This document shows positions 7,507 through 15,960 of a stretch of 64,000 nucleotides of DNA, one piece after another. Positions within the stretch are counted from its first letter, which is position 1. Each line of letters starts with the position of its first letter. A program made the position numbers and the translations under genes. The stretch is from JACWAE01 sp963847595 (lineage in GTDB: Bacteria; Chloroflexota; Dehalococcoidia; SZUA-161). The stretch is from assembly GCA_963847595.1 (NCBI GenBank), contig CAWKAJ010000001.1:62001-126000 (forward strand), read 5' to 3'. The notes beneath the pieces are model-generated. The model was given only the letters and a program-made list of their open reading frames with translations. It ran no database searches and had not been told where the DNA came from.

Positions 7507-8676
7507 TCATTTCTTCACGACCAGTTTTTTCACAGATTGCCCCAGACCATCGAGGGTAAGTTCAAACATGGGGAAGAGCTTCCCGATCATCTGCACAGTG
7601 GGATGATTCCAGTAGCTTGGTACTTCCGGGTTTAGCCAGATACAGTGAGTAAAATGTTCTGCGATTCGCTTGAGCCATAGTATCCCTGGGCTGTCATTAC
7701 GCTCGTAGTAATAGATTGCCCCCCACCTGTCTGTTAGCTCCTGGACAGCCATTCTGGCATCCCCTACCAATACCACCTTGTAGTCACGTTCCAGGGTACG
7801 CAGAAGATGCTCAGTACTTATTGAATCTCGCCTCTCCATATCCCGGTAAAGGTTATCGTAAACGCAATTATGAAAATAGTAGTATTGAAAATCCTTGAAA
7901 TGACTGCTGGAGTGAGCGGCGGAGAAAAGTAGACTGCATAGCTCGGCAAACGGTTCCATAGACCCGCCCACATCCATTAACAGCAGCAATTTGACCGCAT
8001 TTTTCCTGCTTCGCGTCCACACTAACTCAATATCGCCGGCATTCTTGCACGTAGCCTGAATGGTTTTATCCAGGTCCAGCTCATCCTCGGGACCGATTCG
8101 GTTGAGTTCCCGCAGCCCTCTTAGCGCCATCTTAATCTGGCGGACATCGAGGGTCAGGTCGCTGCGATAGTTTCGGAATCTCCTCTCCTGAGCAATTTGT
8201 ATGGCGCCTCTGCCTCCCGATTGACCGCCGATTCTGATGCCGGCGGGATTAGACCCGGAATGTCCGAAGGGAGCGGTGCCCCCTCGACCGATCCAGTAAT
8301 CGCCGCCGTCATGCTGCTCAGTCTGTTCCTTAAGCCTCTTCTCCAGCTCCTTAATCAACTCGTCAAGGTCCATATTATCGAATAGAGCTCGCTCTGCCTC
8401 AGTAAGGGTCGTCCTGTTAACGGGGTCTTTGAGCCACTGCATTATCTGCTCTGAGATATCTGCCGGGCCTTCTATTCCCTTAAAATACTCCTGAAAGGCA
8501 ACATCGTAATGGTCGTAATGGGCTTCAGTTTTAACCAGTATCGCTCTTGCCAGATAATAGAATTCATCCAGGTTAGTGATGCAATTCCCGTTAAGAGCTT
8601 CCATAAGGGTCATCCACTCGGTAACGGAGACGGGCACCTTTCTTTTCCTGAGGGCATAGAAGAAATCAGTGAACAT
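7507..8676 (-). CDS. VWA-domain protein, CoxE-like
   Basis: A 389-residue protein of the CoxE-like/VWA type that usually pairs with a MoxR ATPase. The N-terminal half is helical and charged. A Gly-rich basic linker (about 130-165) precedes the von Willebrand A fold, whose metal site is Asp235-x-Gly237-x-Ser239 (MDVGGSM). Later residues include LVGDARMAV and a conserved IWLNPE segment. Such pairs remodel or insert metal cofactors in large enzyme complexes; the target here is unknown. The gene starts six bases after the MoxR stop on the same strand, so they form an operon. Confidence 0.88.
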   Translation of the reverse strand: MFTDFFYALRKRKVPVSVTEWMTLMEALNGNCITNLDEFYYLARAILVKTEAHYDHYDVAFQEYFKGIEGPADISEQIMQWLKDPVNRTTLTEAERALFDNMDLDELIKELEKRLKEQTEQHDGGDYWIGRGGTAPFGHSGSNPAGIRIGGQSGGRGAIQIAQERRFRNYRSDLTLDVRQIKMALRGLRELNRIGPEDELDLDKTIQATCKNAGDIELVWTRSRKNAVKLLLLMDVGGSMEPFAELCSLLFSAAHSSSHFKDFQYYYFHNCVYDNLYRDMERRDSISTEHLLRTLERDYKVVLVGDARMAVQELTDRWGAIYYYERNDSPGILWLKRIAEHFTHCIWLNPEVPSYWNHPTVQMIGKLFPMFELTLDGLGQSVKKLVVKK

Positions 8677-8682
8677 GTTTAT

Positions 8683-9540
8683 CTATCGCCGAGTATCATA
8701 AGTATCGCCGGACCTGGACATGCGGGTTTTCACAAAGTAATTGTAATCCGGCTCTTTCTTCAGTAGAGTGCCGATGAACGGAATCTCCGCAGATATTTTC
8801 TCGTCGGATAGACCACCGGCAATAAGAGCCCGAATCCAATCTATCAATTCGCTGGTTGACGGCTTCTTTCTGAACTGATCAATCTGCCTCAGTGAGTAAA
8901 AGGTTCTCAGGGCTTCTTGAAGGAGGTTATTCTTAATATCAGGGAAGTGCACCCTGACTATTTCCTCCATCAGCTTAGCGTCAGGGAATTCAATGTAGTG
9001 GAATATGCAGCGCCGCAGGAAAGCATCGGGGAGCTCTTTCTCAGCATTGCTCGTGATGACTGCTATAGGCCGGTGGATGGCACTAATGGTCTCATTAGTC
9101 TCCGGAATATAGAAGCTCATTTCATCCAGTTCATTGAGCAGGTCATTGGGAAACTCAATGTCAGCCTTATCTACCTCGTCGATGAGAAGCACTACCTGTT
9201 CCGGAGCAGCGAAGGCTTGTCCCAATTTGCCCAACTTTATATACTGCTTGATGTCAGAAACGTCCCTGTCGCCAAAGCGACTATCGTTAAGCCGCTGCAC
9301 AGTATCATAGACATACAGTCCCTCTTGAGCCTTGGTGGTTGATTTTATGTTCCAGATGATCAGCTTTTTCTTCAGCCCCTTAGCGATACTGTGAGCAAGC
9401 AGGGTTTTCCCTGTCCCGGGCTCTCCCCGGATTAACAAAGGCCTTCCCAGAGTAATGCTTACATTAACAGCGTTTCTCAAAGGCCTGGAAGTAACATAAT
9501 CGGACGAGCCTTTAAATTTATCGAAACCATCGTTACTCAC
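8683..9540 (-). CDS. MoxR-family AAA+ ATPase
   Basis: A 285-residue AAA+ chaperone-like ATPase. Walker A is GEPGTGKT (residues 39-46), Walker B is VVLLIDEVDKAD, sensor 1 is in AVITSNAEKELPDAFLRRC with the arginine finger, and a C-terminal helical lid follows. It is expected to act with the VWA protein encoded next, in complex assembly or cofactor maturation. It has a near-consensus promoter about 105 bases upstream. There is no signal peptide, so it acts in the cytoplasm. Confidence 0.92.
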   Translation of the reverse strand: MSNDGFDKFKGSSDYVTSRPLRNAVNVSITLGRPLLIRGEPGTGKTLLAHSIAKGLKKKLIIWNIKSTTKAQEGLYVYDTVQRLNDSRFGDRDVSDIKQYIKLGKLGQAFAAPEQVVLLIDEVDKADIEFPNDLLNELDEMSFYIPETNETISAIHRPIAVITSNAEKELPDAFLRRCIFHYIEFPDAKLMEEIVRVHFPDIKNNLLQEALRTFYSLRQIDQFRKKPSTSELIDWIRALIAGGLSDEKISAEIPFIGTLLKKEPDYNYFVKTRMSRSGDTYDTRR

Positions 9541-9645
9541 TATGCCATTGCCTCCCCAAAAATTACTTTACTGTGGGTGACTCATTCGCCTTTAGCCTGG
9601 GGAAAGGGACTTTCGAGGACATGTGACTCTGCCACGCAATAGTAA

Positions 9646-9674
9646 ATTATACAGACACTGAGAGCTTGAATCAA
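9646..9674 (-). promoter_or_regulatory. Promoter of the MoxR-VWA operon
   Basis: On the minus strand, TTGATT (9669-9674) and a perfect TATAAT (9646-9651) are 17 bp apart. Predicted start is near 9639, leaving a leader of about 100 bases before the MoxR start. Confidence 0.7.
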
Positions 9675-9754
9675 GCAGACGAGTAGATAGGAGCCGATAC
9701 ATCTAAGTTGTATGATGGCAACCCTGGTGCCTCCGCGGATGAAAATGGTACGCT

Positions 9755-10714
9755 TCAGGACTCTCCACCGCCGGGGGGCTTCTTTCGAGAGTACCAGTCG
9801 CGCCAGATCAGCTTGTAGACGCCTAGCCAGCGTGGCAAACGGTTGAAAATCGGCACAACGGGCAGAAACAGCAGGAACAGGAAAATCATCGATATTATGA
9901 ATATCGCCTGGATGTCAGCGTTGCTAGAGTTATTCATAGGCGGAACATGGTACAGGAAAGCAAAGGGAAAAAGCCACCAGGCGCCGGGGTAGTTGCCAGT
10001 CTCGTGGAGGATGCCCCATTGGTCACTTGTCAGATCCAGTTTCTGTGCTACACTGGCGTACACATCATCCTGGAAGAACAGAAGTGATTGAGTGAAGTCG
10101 TACTCAAACGGTTGTCTGGCGCTATTTTCGAGTGCGCCTTCCAGCAGGCCAGCTCGGCCCAGCGCTAGCATGGAGTCCATCAGCGTAGAAACCGGTCCGT
10201 AGTCGCCGGAAGGAATCTGCACCTGCCCGTCGACTGCTGTCGCGTTATCAAGTGCGGCCAGGTAAGCTGACAACCACGCCTGCTGTTGGTCAGTCGATGC
10301 CGACTGGTAGGTCTCCAGGGCGCTGGTCACATTGCCATCGAGGATTGACACGCGAGCCAGTGGTTTCAGAATGAAGTCCTGGGCCGGGTCGATTGGGATG
10401 CTCACTCCGAACCAGTTCGCAGGAGCCTGGCGAAACAGGTGCTGGGCGTTGTCACGGTCCGCCGTATAAGGGGGGCCATAGTTCTGAATGCTGCTGTTGC
10501 CTGCCAGGATGGTGGCACTGGTCTGCAGGTAAGCGATGGGCTGAAGATTGGCTACATCTTGGGCGCTCACTGTGGGATAATCAGGAGAGCCTAACACTGA
10601 GGCTAGCACGATTACTATGACGGCAATAACTGCCAGGACGATCAGGATTTCTTTCAGCAGGTCGTATCGCTTCATGGGGACGCCTGATAAATATTTCTCA
10701 GTGCGCTTGCTCAT
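9755..10714 (-). CDS. Membrane subunit encoded with cytochrome b, large external domain
   Basis: A 319-residue membrane protein. One helix near residues 20-43, an external domain of about 220 residues rich in Gln, Ser and Ala, then a second helix (about 268-290) ending in a Pro-rich turn and the cytoplasmic FNRLPRWLGVYKLIWRDW. The end recalls the tail of the cytochrome b C-terminal subunit (subunit IV), but the rest does not match it and I see no haem or iron-sulfur motif. AGGAGGGC precedes the ATG. The gene overlaps the cytochrome b stop by 17 bp, so the two products probably form one complex. Confidence 0.7.
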   Translation of the reverse strand: MSKRTEKYLSGVPMKRYDLLKEILIVLAVIAVIVIVLASVLGSPDYPTVSAQDVANLQPIAYLQTSATILAGNSSIQNYGPPYTADRDNAQHLFRQAPANWFGVSIPIDPAQDFILKPLARVSILDGNVTSALETYQSASTDQQQAWLSAYLAALDNATAVDGQVQIPSGDYGPVSTLMDSMLALGRAGLLEGALENSARQPFEYDFTQSLLFFQDDVYASVAQKLDLTSDQWGILHETGNYPGAWWLFPFAFLYHVPPMNNSSNADIQAIFIISMIFLFLLFLPVVPIFNRLPRWLGVYKLIWRDWYSRKKPPGGGES

Positions 10715-11324
10715 CTTGCCCTCCTAATTGAGCTTTGCGCTCTCCTATGGGCAGGACTGGACCGTCGCGACGCACAAAGAACAGGTGCAGGCCCACCAGT
10801 AAAACGATAATCGCTGGCAAGACAGCCACGTGCAAAGTGATGACCTGCCCTAGATTCATCGCGTTGAAGAATCTACCCAGGCCTACTGAGTTCATGGCGT
10901 CCTTGGCTTGCACGCTGGCCCACTGAGAATCGAAATTGGTCTGCGAAAGATAGCCGGTCAGGCCAGCGAATACGGCGAAGCCGAAGGTCAGCAGCCCCAA
11001 GACCCAGGTCTTCCAGCGGTGGTCTCGCCAGGCGCCTGTAAAGAATTTCGTGGCCATGTGGGCCGCGAGTGAGGCAAAAAAGGCCTGAGCGCTCCAGAAG
11101 TGAAGCGCATCCACAAAACGTCCTACATCTGACACATGATGCCAGCCAAGCCCGAAAAGGGTGAGTATCCCACCAGTAACTATCAGCATGGCCAGGGCTG
11201 CGAGGGTCGCAGCCCCGAAGAGATAGGCAACGGAGTTTACGTAGGTGGGCATCTTTGTCGGCAAGGCATCTTCAAGCGGCAAATTCCTTGCCAGCATTTG
11301 CCGTGCTTTTTCTGTCAGATTCAT
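10698..11324 (-). CDS. Cytochrome b6-like protein (N-terminal cytochrome b domain)
   Basis: A 208-residue protein with four transmembrane helices and the di-haem pattern of cytochrome b6: His75/His89 in the second helix and His165/His180 in the fourth, the 14 and 15 spacing of b6 rather than the mitochondrial type. GLTGYLSQTNFDS matches the quinone-site region before the fourth helix. I chose the ATG at 11324, with AAGGAGG ahead of it, over an upstream in-frame start at 11399. It should move electrons between a quinol and a partner. No Rieske or cytochrome c gene lies nearby, so the electron acceptor is unknown. Confidence 0.88.
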   Translation of the reverse strand: MNLTEKARQMLARNLPLEDALPTKMPTYVNSVAYLFGAATLAALAMLIVTGGILTLFGLGWHHVSDVGRFVDALHFWSAQAFFASLAAHMATKFFTGAWRDHRWKTWVLGLLTFGFAVFAGLTGYLSQTNFDSQWASVQAKDAMNSVGLGRFFNAMNLGQVITLHVAVLPAIIVLLVGLHLFFVRRDGPVLPIGERKAQLGGQDEQAH

Positions 11325-11352
11325 CTCCGCCTCCTTCCCGTCGGGGATTCGA

Positions 11353-11502
11353 TTAGAATATCCTGGGCAGCCGTGCCCAGGCAGCCAGAAAGAAGACACC
11401 GATCACTGTGGCAACAGCTATGATATTGGGAATAGCCATGTTGAAAATCGAGAACGTGATGTGGGGCACGGTCGGTAAAAGTTGTGGTGGCAGCGGTTCC
11501 AT
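11353..11502 (-). CDS. Small single-helix membrane protein, first gene of the cytochrome b operon
   Basis: A 49-residue ORF, too short for most gene lists. It begins MEPLPPQLLPTVPHI, followed by one hydrophobic helix (about residues 16-43, with IAVATVIGVFFLAAWA) and a short basic tail. AGGAAAGGGGG sits at normal distance before the ATG. It ends 29 bases before the cytochrome b ATG. Bound small helices are typical of cytochrome b6f-type complexes, which makes it a candidate accessory subunit. The protein has no known family that I can name. Confidence 0.65.
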   Translation of the reverse strand: MEPLPPQLLPTVPHITFSIFNMAIPNIIAVATVIGVFFLAAWARLPRIF

Positions 11503-11658
11503 TGAGCACCCCCTTTCCTGAGAAGACTCGCAGCTTCCTGCCTGATAAGGCTGCCCAGATGATAGGCATTATCTGATAAAGAAGTCATAAAAATTAGGGC
11601 GCAAAGATTACAAATTCGTGACATCTGAGGTAAGCATAATCTACCACAGAGCCACAGT

Positions 11659-11688
11659 TTGCCCTGTCTAGAGTGTTTCTGATACAAT
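11659..11688 (+). promoter_or_regulatory. Candidate promoter of mfd
   Basis: TTGCCC (11659-11664) and TACAAT (11683-11688) with an 18-bp spacer. The predicted start falls near 11695, exactly where the stem-loop ahead of mfd begins. Confidence 0.45.
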
Positions 11689-11694
11689 TCAGAT

Positions 11695-11719
11695 AGGGCT
11701 AGTCCGCTCGGCTAGCCCT
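11695..11719 (+). promoter_or_regulatory. Stem-loop in the leader of mfd
   Basis: AGGGCTAG (11695-11702) pairs perfectly with CTAGCCCT (11712-11719) around a 9-base loop. It lies directly before the mfd start. It could stabilise the 5' end of the message or mask the ribosome site. It could also be a terminator remnant, though no T tract follows. Confidence 0.5.
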
Positions 11720-11732
11720 TTAGGCGTTGAGT

Positions 11733-14700
11733 ATGAATCTGTCCGGTCTTCTACCCTTAATCGAAAACATGCCCGGCTACCGGAAGCTCATTAGCGACCT
11801 GCAGGCAGCCCGGGGCGAGTTAAAGGTGGCAGTGCTCGATGCAGCTAAGCCATATCTCCTGGCTTGCCTGTACCGCCAACTCGGCTTACCCGCGCTGGTC
11901 ATCACCTCCAAACCGGAAAGGGCCAGGCAGCTTTACGACGAGATACCGGTATGGTGCGGCAGCAATGACTCAATCCTTCTGTTCCCCGAGCCCGATGCCC
12001 TGCCCTACGAACGCATCTCGTCCGACCCTTATACGGTCAAGCAAAGATTGAAGGTGCTCTCCCGTTTAAATGAGGCTGGCAAAGCGCCTCTGGTTATCGC
12101 TTCCGCTCATGCTGTGGTGCGAAAAATCATGCCCCCTCCCGTCCTCATCTCCTCCTGCCACACCCTGAGTAAGGGCATGAAGCTCGACCTGGAGCAGATG
12201 CTCCATAAATGGATAGGCATGGGCTACAAGGTAGATACCAAGGTAGAGCTTCCGGGCACTGTGAGCAGGCGGGGCGGCATCATCGATATTTACCCGCCGC
12301 ACAGCGATTCCCCCGCCCGGATCGAGCTCGTTGGAGACACAATAGAAAGCATTCGCCTCTTCGACGCTATAAGCCAGCGCTCTATCGAGGTTGTGCCGCA
12401 GATAACCATCATCCCCGCCAGGGAGATGGTCATACCCCCTAACGAGCTGGGAGACATGCTGCGCCGTCTCGACCTCTCCACGCTGAACCCGGAGGCCAGG
12501 AACAGGATGGAAGAGGAGATAGAGAGCCTGGCCTCAGGCAAGTGGCCTGATAGCATCGACCTGTACTCTTCCCTGGTTAACGACAGCGCTCTCCCCGATT
12601 ACCTGCCGTCTCGGGCAGTGGTTATCATCGACCAGCCTGACCTTATCGAAGCAGCGGTTGCAGACCTCGACACTCAGGCTATCGAGCTGAGACGGTCCCA
12701 ATCCGAACGGGGCGAGCTGCCAGGCAACTTCCCCGTGCCTTACTTCACCTGGCCCGATTTGATGAACAGGCTCGATAGATTCGACCAGCGCCTCACCCTG
12801 GAGCAATGGGGAGACGACAGCCAGGACTACAGAATGAGCCTGGGGCCTGCTCCCAGCTACGGCGGACGCCTGCCCGTCTTCCTCAAAGAAGCCAAATCAA
12901 TGATAGAAAGCAAGCGCAGGGTTATCATCGTCTCCCAGCAGTCAACCAGGCTCGCCGAGCTGCTCGAGGGACAGGATATACTCGCCTACCCAGTCACGGA
13001 TATAGCATCCGCCTCTGGCGGACCGCCTCCCGGCTCTGTGACGCTGGTTCAGGGGTCTTTGAGCGAAGGCTGGACGATGGATGGCCCCGGTGGAGACATC
13101 CTGCTCACAGATGTCGAACTTTTCGGCTTCGCCAAGAAGAGGCGCATGGTGCCAAAGCGACCCGTGCGCAGCGAGGCGTTTCTCTCCGACCTTGCCGTGG
13201 GAGACTATGTAGTGCACATAGACCACGGCGTCGCCAGGTTCGCCGGGCTTACCAGGCTCTCCCTCGCTAATGATACCGGTCAGCACGAGTACCTGGTCCT
13301 GGAATATGCCGCAGGCGACAGGCTGTACGTGCCCAGCGAGCAGGTCGACCGCGTTACCCGCTATATCGGGCCCGGAGGATACAGTCCGGCGCTGAGCCGC
13401 CTGGGAACTCAGGAATGGAACCGGGCCAAGCAGAGAGTAAAAGAGGCAGCAGACGTTTTGGCTAAGGAACTCCTCGAACTCTACTCGGTGCGCGAGGTGC
13501 TGCCTGGCTTCGCTTTCTCCCCCGACGCGGTATGGCAGCAGGAGTTCGAAGCATCTTTTCCATACGTCGAGACCCCCGACCAGCTTGAGGCGGTGCAAGA
13601 GGTCAAACGGGATATGGAAAGGGCGCGCCCTATGGACAGACTGGTATGCGGCGACGTTGGCTACGGCAAGACCGAAGTCGCCCTGCGCGCTGCCTTCAAA
13701 GCGGTGATGGACGGGATGCAGGTAGCGGTGTTGGTGCCGACAACTGTCTTAGCTCAGCAGCATTTCACCACCTTCAGCCAGCGTCTGAGCGCGTTCCCGG
13801 TCAAGGTCGAATTACTGAGCCGCTTTCGCTCGCCCAAGGAGCAGCAGGAGGTCGTTCAGGGACTGGCCAAGGGCAGCATAGATATTTGCATCGGCACTCA
13901 CCGGCTTCTACAGAAGGACGTATCCTTCAAGAACCTGGGGCTGGTCATCATAGACGAGGAGCAGCGTTTCGGCGTGGCTCACAAGGAACGTCTCAAGCAG
14001 TTGAGGAAAGAGGTGGATGTCCTGACTTTGAGTGCAACACCCATCCCGCGCACCATGCACATGGCACTGGTGGGTGTGCGCGACATGAGCACTATGGAGA
14101 CCCCGCCAGAGGAGCGCCTGCCCATAAAGAGCTACGTTGCCCCTTACAGCGAGAGGATGATACGCGAAGCAATACTGAGAGAGCTGGAACGCAATGGACA
14201 GGTGTTCTTCGTTCATAACCGCGTGCAAAGCATCAACTGGGTAGCGAAAGAGCTGGAGAAGCTGGTGCCCGAGGCCAGAATAGGCATCGGCCACGGCCAG
14301 ATGCCGGAGGAAGTACTGGAGTCAGTGATGTTCGACTTCACGCAGGGCAAGATAGATGTTCTGGTGTGCACCACCATCATCGAATCCGGCCTGGATATAC
14401 CCAACGTCAACACCCTCATTGTTGATGACGCTGACAGACTGGGGCTGACGCAACTATACCAGCTTCGAGGCAGGGTGGGACGAGGGACAAACCGCGCTTA
14501 CGCATACTTCTTCTATGACAAAGGCAAGCAGCTTACCGATGCCGCAGAGAAGCGGCTCAAGACTATATTCGAGGCCAGCGAACTGGGGGCCGGCTTCCGC
14601 GTCGCTATGAAAGACCTCGAGATTAGAGGCGCAGGCAACCTGCTGGGGCCGGAGCAGAGCGGACACATAGGCGCTGTCGGTTTCGAACTGTACAGCCAGT

Positions 14701-15236
14701 TGCTAGCGGAAGCTGTGGAAGAACGCAGAGCAGGCGGCAAAGCGAAAACAACGTTACCACCTATATCCACCACCGTTGACCTGCCCCTGCCTGCACTTAT
14801 CCCGGAGGAATACGTGCCTGACCTAAACACACGCCTCTCCCTGTATCTGCGCCTGGCCAAAGTAAGCTTACCGGGAGAACTCGATGAACTGGAGAGCGAG
14901 CTTGAGGACAGGTTCGGGCCTCTTCCTGCGGAAGTCAAAGACTTGCTCTACATGGTAAGGATAAAGTTGCTGGGCAGCAGGGCTGGTATCGAGTCTATCT
15001 CCACAGAAGATGGGCAGGTAGTGCTGACTCTGGGTGCAGCAGTCACGATAGACAGGCAACTGCTGCAACATGCCTTCGGCGGCAGATTGAAGATAGGTAC
15101 GAATCGACTGAGACTGGACATGAACAGAGCCGATAAGGAATGGAAAGACGAATTAGAGCAGGGATTGAAGAAGGTGGCCCAATCTAGAGATGGTTCACAA
15201 TCTCCCCAAGGCTCCGAATCCGGGGGCAGTCATTGA
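11733..15236 (+). CDS. mfd: Transcription-repair coupling factor
   Basis: A 1167-residue Mfd that removes stalled RNA polymerase and recruits UvrA. Domains run in the usual order: UvrB-like N-terminal region, the polymerase-interacting CarD-like domain (VGDYVVHIDHGVARFAGL), the translocase with Walker A GDVGYGKTE (from about residue 640) and DEEQ at 741-744, the second RecA domain with GRVGRG, and the C-terminal TRCF domain. I prefer the ATG at 11733; a TTG at 11727 is two codons upstream. The 3' end overlaps the convergent HAD gene by 53 bp, and the last 20 residues are Ser/Gly-rich. Confidence 0.97.
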   Translation: MNLSGLLPLIENMPGYRKLISDLQAARGELKVAVLDAAKPYLLACLYRQLGLPALVITSKPERARQLYDEIPVWCGSNDSILLFPEPDALPYERISSDPYTVKQRLKVLSRLNEAGKAPLVIASAHAVVRKIMPPPVLISSCHTLSKGMKLDLEQMLHKWIGMGYKVDTKVELPGTVSRRGGIIDIYPPHSDSPARIELVGDTIESIRLFDAISQRSIEVVPQITIIPAREMVIPPNELGDMLRRLDLSTLNPEARNRMEEEIESLASGKWPDSIDLYSSLVNDSALPDYLPSRAVVIIDQPDLIEAAVADLDTQAIELRRSQSERGELPGNFPVPYFTWPDLMNRLDRFDQRLTLEQWGDDSQDYRMSLGPAPSYGGRLPVFLKEAKSMIESKRRVIIVSQQSTRLAELLEGQDILAYPVTDIASASGGPPPGSVTLVQGSLSEGWTMDGPGGDILLTDVELFGFAKKRRMVPKRPVRSEAFLSDLAVGDYVVHIDHGVARFAGLTRLSLANDTGQHEYLVLEYAAGDRLYVPSEQVDRVTRYIGPGGYSPALSRLGTQEWNRAKQRVKEAADVLAKELLELYSVREVLPGFAFSPDAVWQQEFEASFPYVETPDQLEAVQEVKRDMERARPMDRLVCGDVGYGKTEVALRAAFKAVMDGMQVAVLVPTTVLAQQHFTTFSQRLSAFPVKVELLSRFRSPKEQQEVVQGLAKGSIDICIGTHRLLQKDVSFKNLGLVIIDEEQRFGVAHKERLKQLRKEVDVLTLSATPIPRTMHMALVGVRDMSTMETPPEERLPIKSYVAPYSERMIREAILRELERNGQVFFVHNRVQSINWVAKELEKLVPEARIGIGHGQMPEEVLESVMFDFTQGKIDVLVCTTIIESGLDIPNVNTLIVDDADRLGLTQLYQLRGRVGRGTNRAYAYFFYDKGKQLTDAAEKRLKTIFEASELGAGFRVAMKDLEIRGAGNLLGPEQSGHIGAVGFELYSQLLAEAVEERRAGGKAKTTLPPISTTVDLPLPALIPEEYVPDLNTRLSLYLRLAKVSLPGELDELESELEDRFGPLPAEVKDLLYMVRIKLLGSRAGIESISTEDGQVVLTLGAAVTIDRQLLQHAFGGRLKIGTNRLRLDMNRADKEWKDELEQGLKKVAQSRDGSQSPQGSESGGSH

Positions 15237-15879
15237 CACCTTCCCAGAAGCCATCGCGGTCGAGTAGCAGAGGATTGATGCCGACGCCTTTGGCCCCGAC
15301 CACGTCCGAATGATACTGGTCGCCTACATGGATAGCTTCTGAGGCACTCACCCCGGCACGCTCCAGAGCGGCGAGAAATATGGGAGGGTGGGGCTTTTCC
15401 GCTCCAATCTCCGATGAGGTTAGGGCAAAATCTATGTAAGGGGTAAGGCCGAGTTCGTTACAGTCTCCATCAAGAGCTCTGCTCAAATTCGAGACCAGGC
15501 CCAGAATCTTGCCTCTACCCCTGAGGGCACGTATTATGGGGAGCGCATCATCGAACAGGACGAGCCTGCGGTCAAGCTGGCGCGCTCTGGTAAATATGCG
15601 CAGGGCCAGGTCTTTGCTGACGTCCACCCCCGCTTTCTTCAGGATTATGGCCTCGTAATCAGACCAGAAGGCCAGCTCGTCTGCTGGAGAACGCTTGTGA
15701 ATCGGGGAACGGGCATTCTCCCGGCTCATGAAATCATCGGCGAACCAGTAGCCGCGCGGGATGGCCTTACGGTTGACCTCTATGCCGAACTCACGGCACG
15801 CGGTAACCTGTAGCTCCTCACGGGGAGGGTCGAAAGAGATGAGCGTGTTATAGAAATCAAAGAAAACTGCTTTAATCAT
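15184..15879 (-). CDS. HAD-superfamily hydrolase
   Basis: A 231-residue hydrolase of the haloacid dehalogenase superfamily. Motif I is FFDFYNTLIS with the nucleophile Asp and the DxYxT spacing seen in haloacid dehalogenase and phosphatase relatives. Motif II is LVSNLS. Motif III/IV appears as GAEKPHPPIF and HVGDQYHSDVVGAKGVG. A helical cap lies between motifs I and II. It is probably a phosphatase of a small metabolite; the substrate is not evident. Its stop codon lies inside the mfd coding region, so the two messages overlap antisense by 53 bases. Confidence 0.88.
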   Translation of the reverse strand: MIKAVFFDFYNTLISFDPPREELQVTACREFGIEVNRKAIPRGYWFADDFMSRENARSPIHKRSPADELAFWSDYEAIILKKAGVDVSKDLALRIFTRARQLDRRLVLFDDALPIIRALRGRGKILGLVSNLSRALDGDCNELGLTPYIDFALTSSEIGAEKPHPPIFLAALERAGVSASEAIHVGDQYHSDVVGAKGVGINPLLLDRDGFWEGVNDCPRIRSLGEIVNHL

Positions 15880-15960
15880 CGCGTCATGTGCATTCTGCCG
15901 AATTGTGGTAAAATGTCGACAGATTCAGTTTATCACAGTCGATTCAAAAGTTGCAAAAAG

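Noticed and set aside
7307..7606. 99-codon plus-strand open frame after pth
   Set aside because: It reads through four hairpin repeats and into the antisense of the VWA gene; no protein-like features.
11418..11687. 89-codon minus-strand open frame upstream of the cytochrome operon
   Set aside because: It overlaps the better supported 49-residue ORF in another frame and has no hydrophobic helix or ribosome site.
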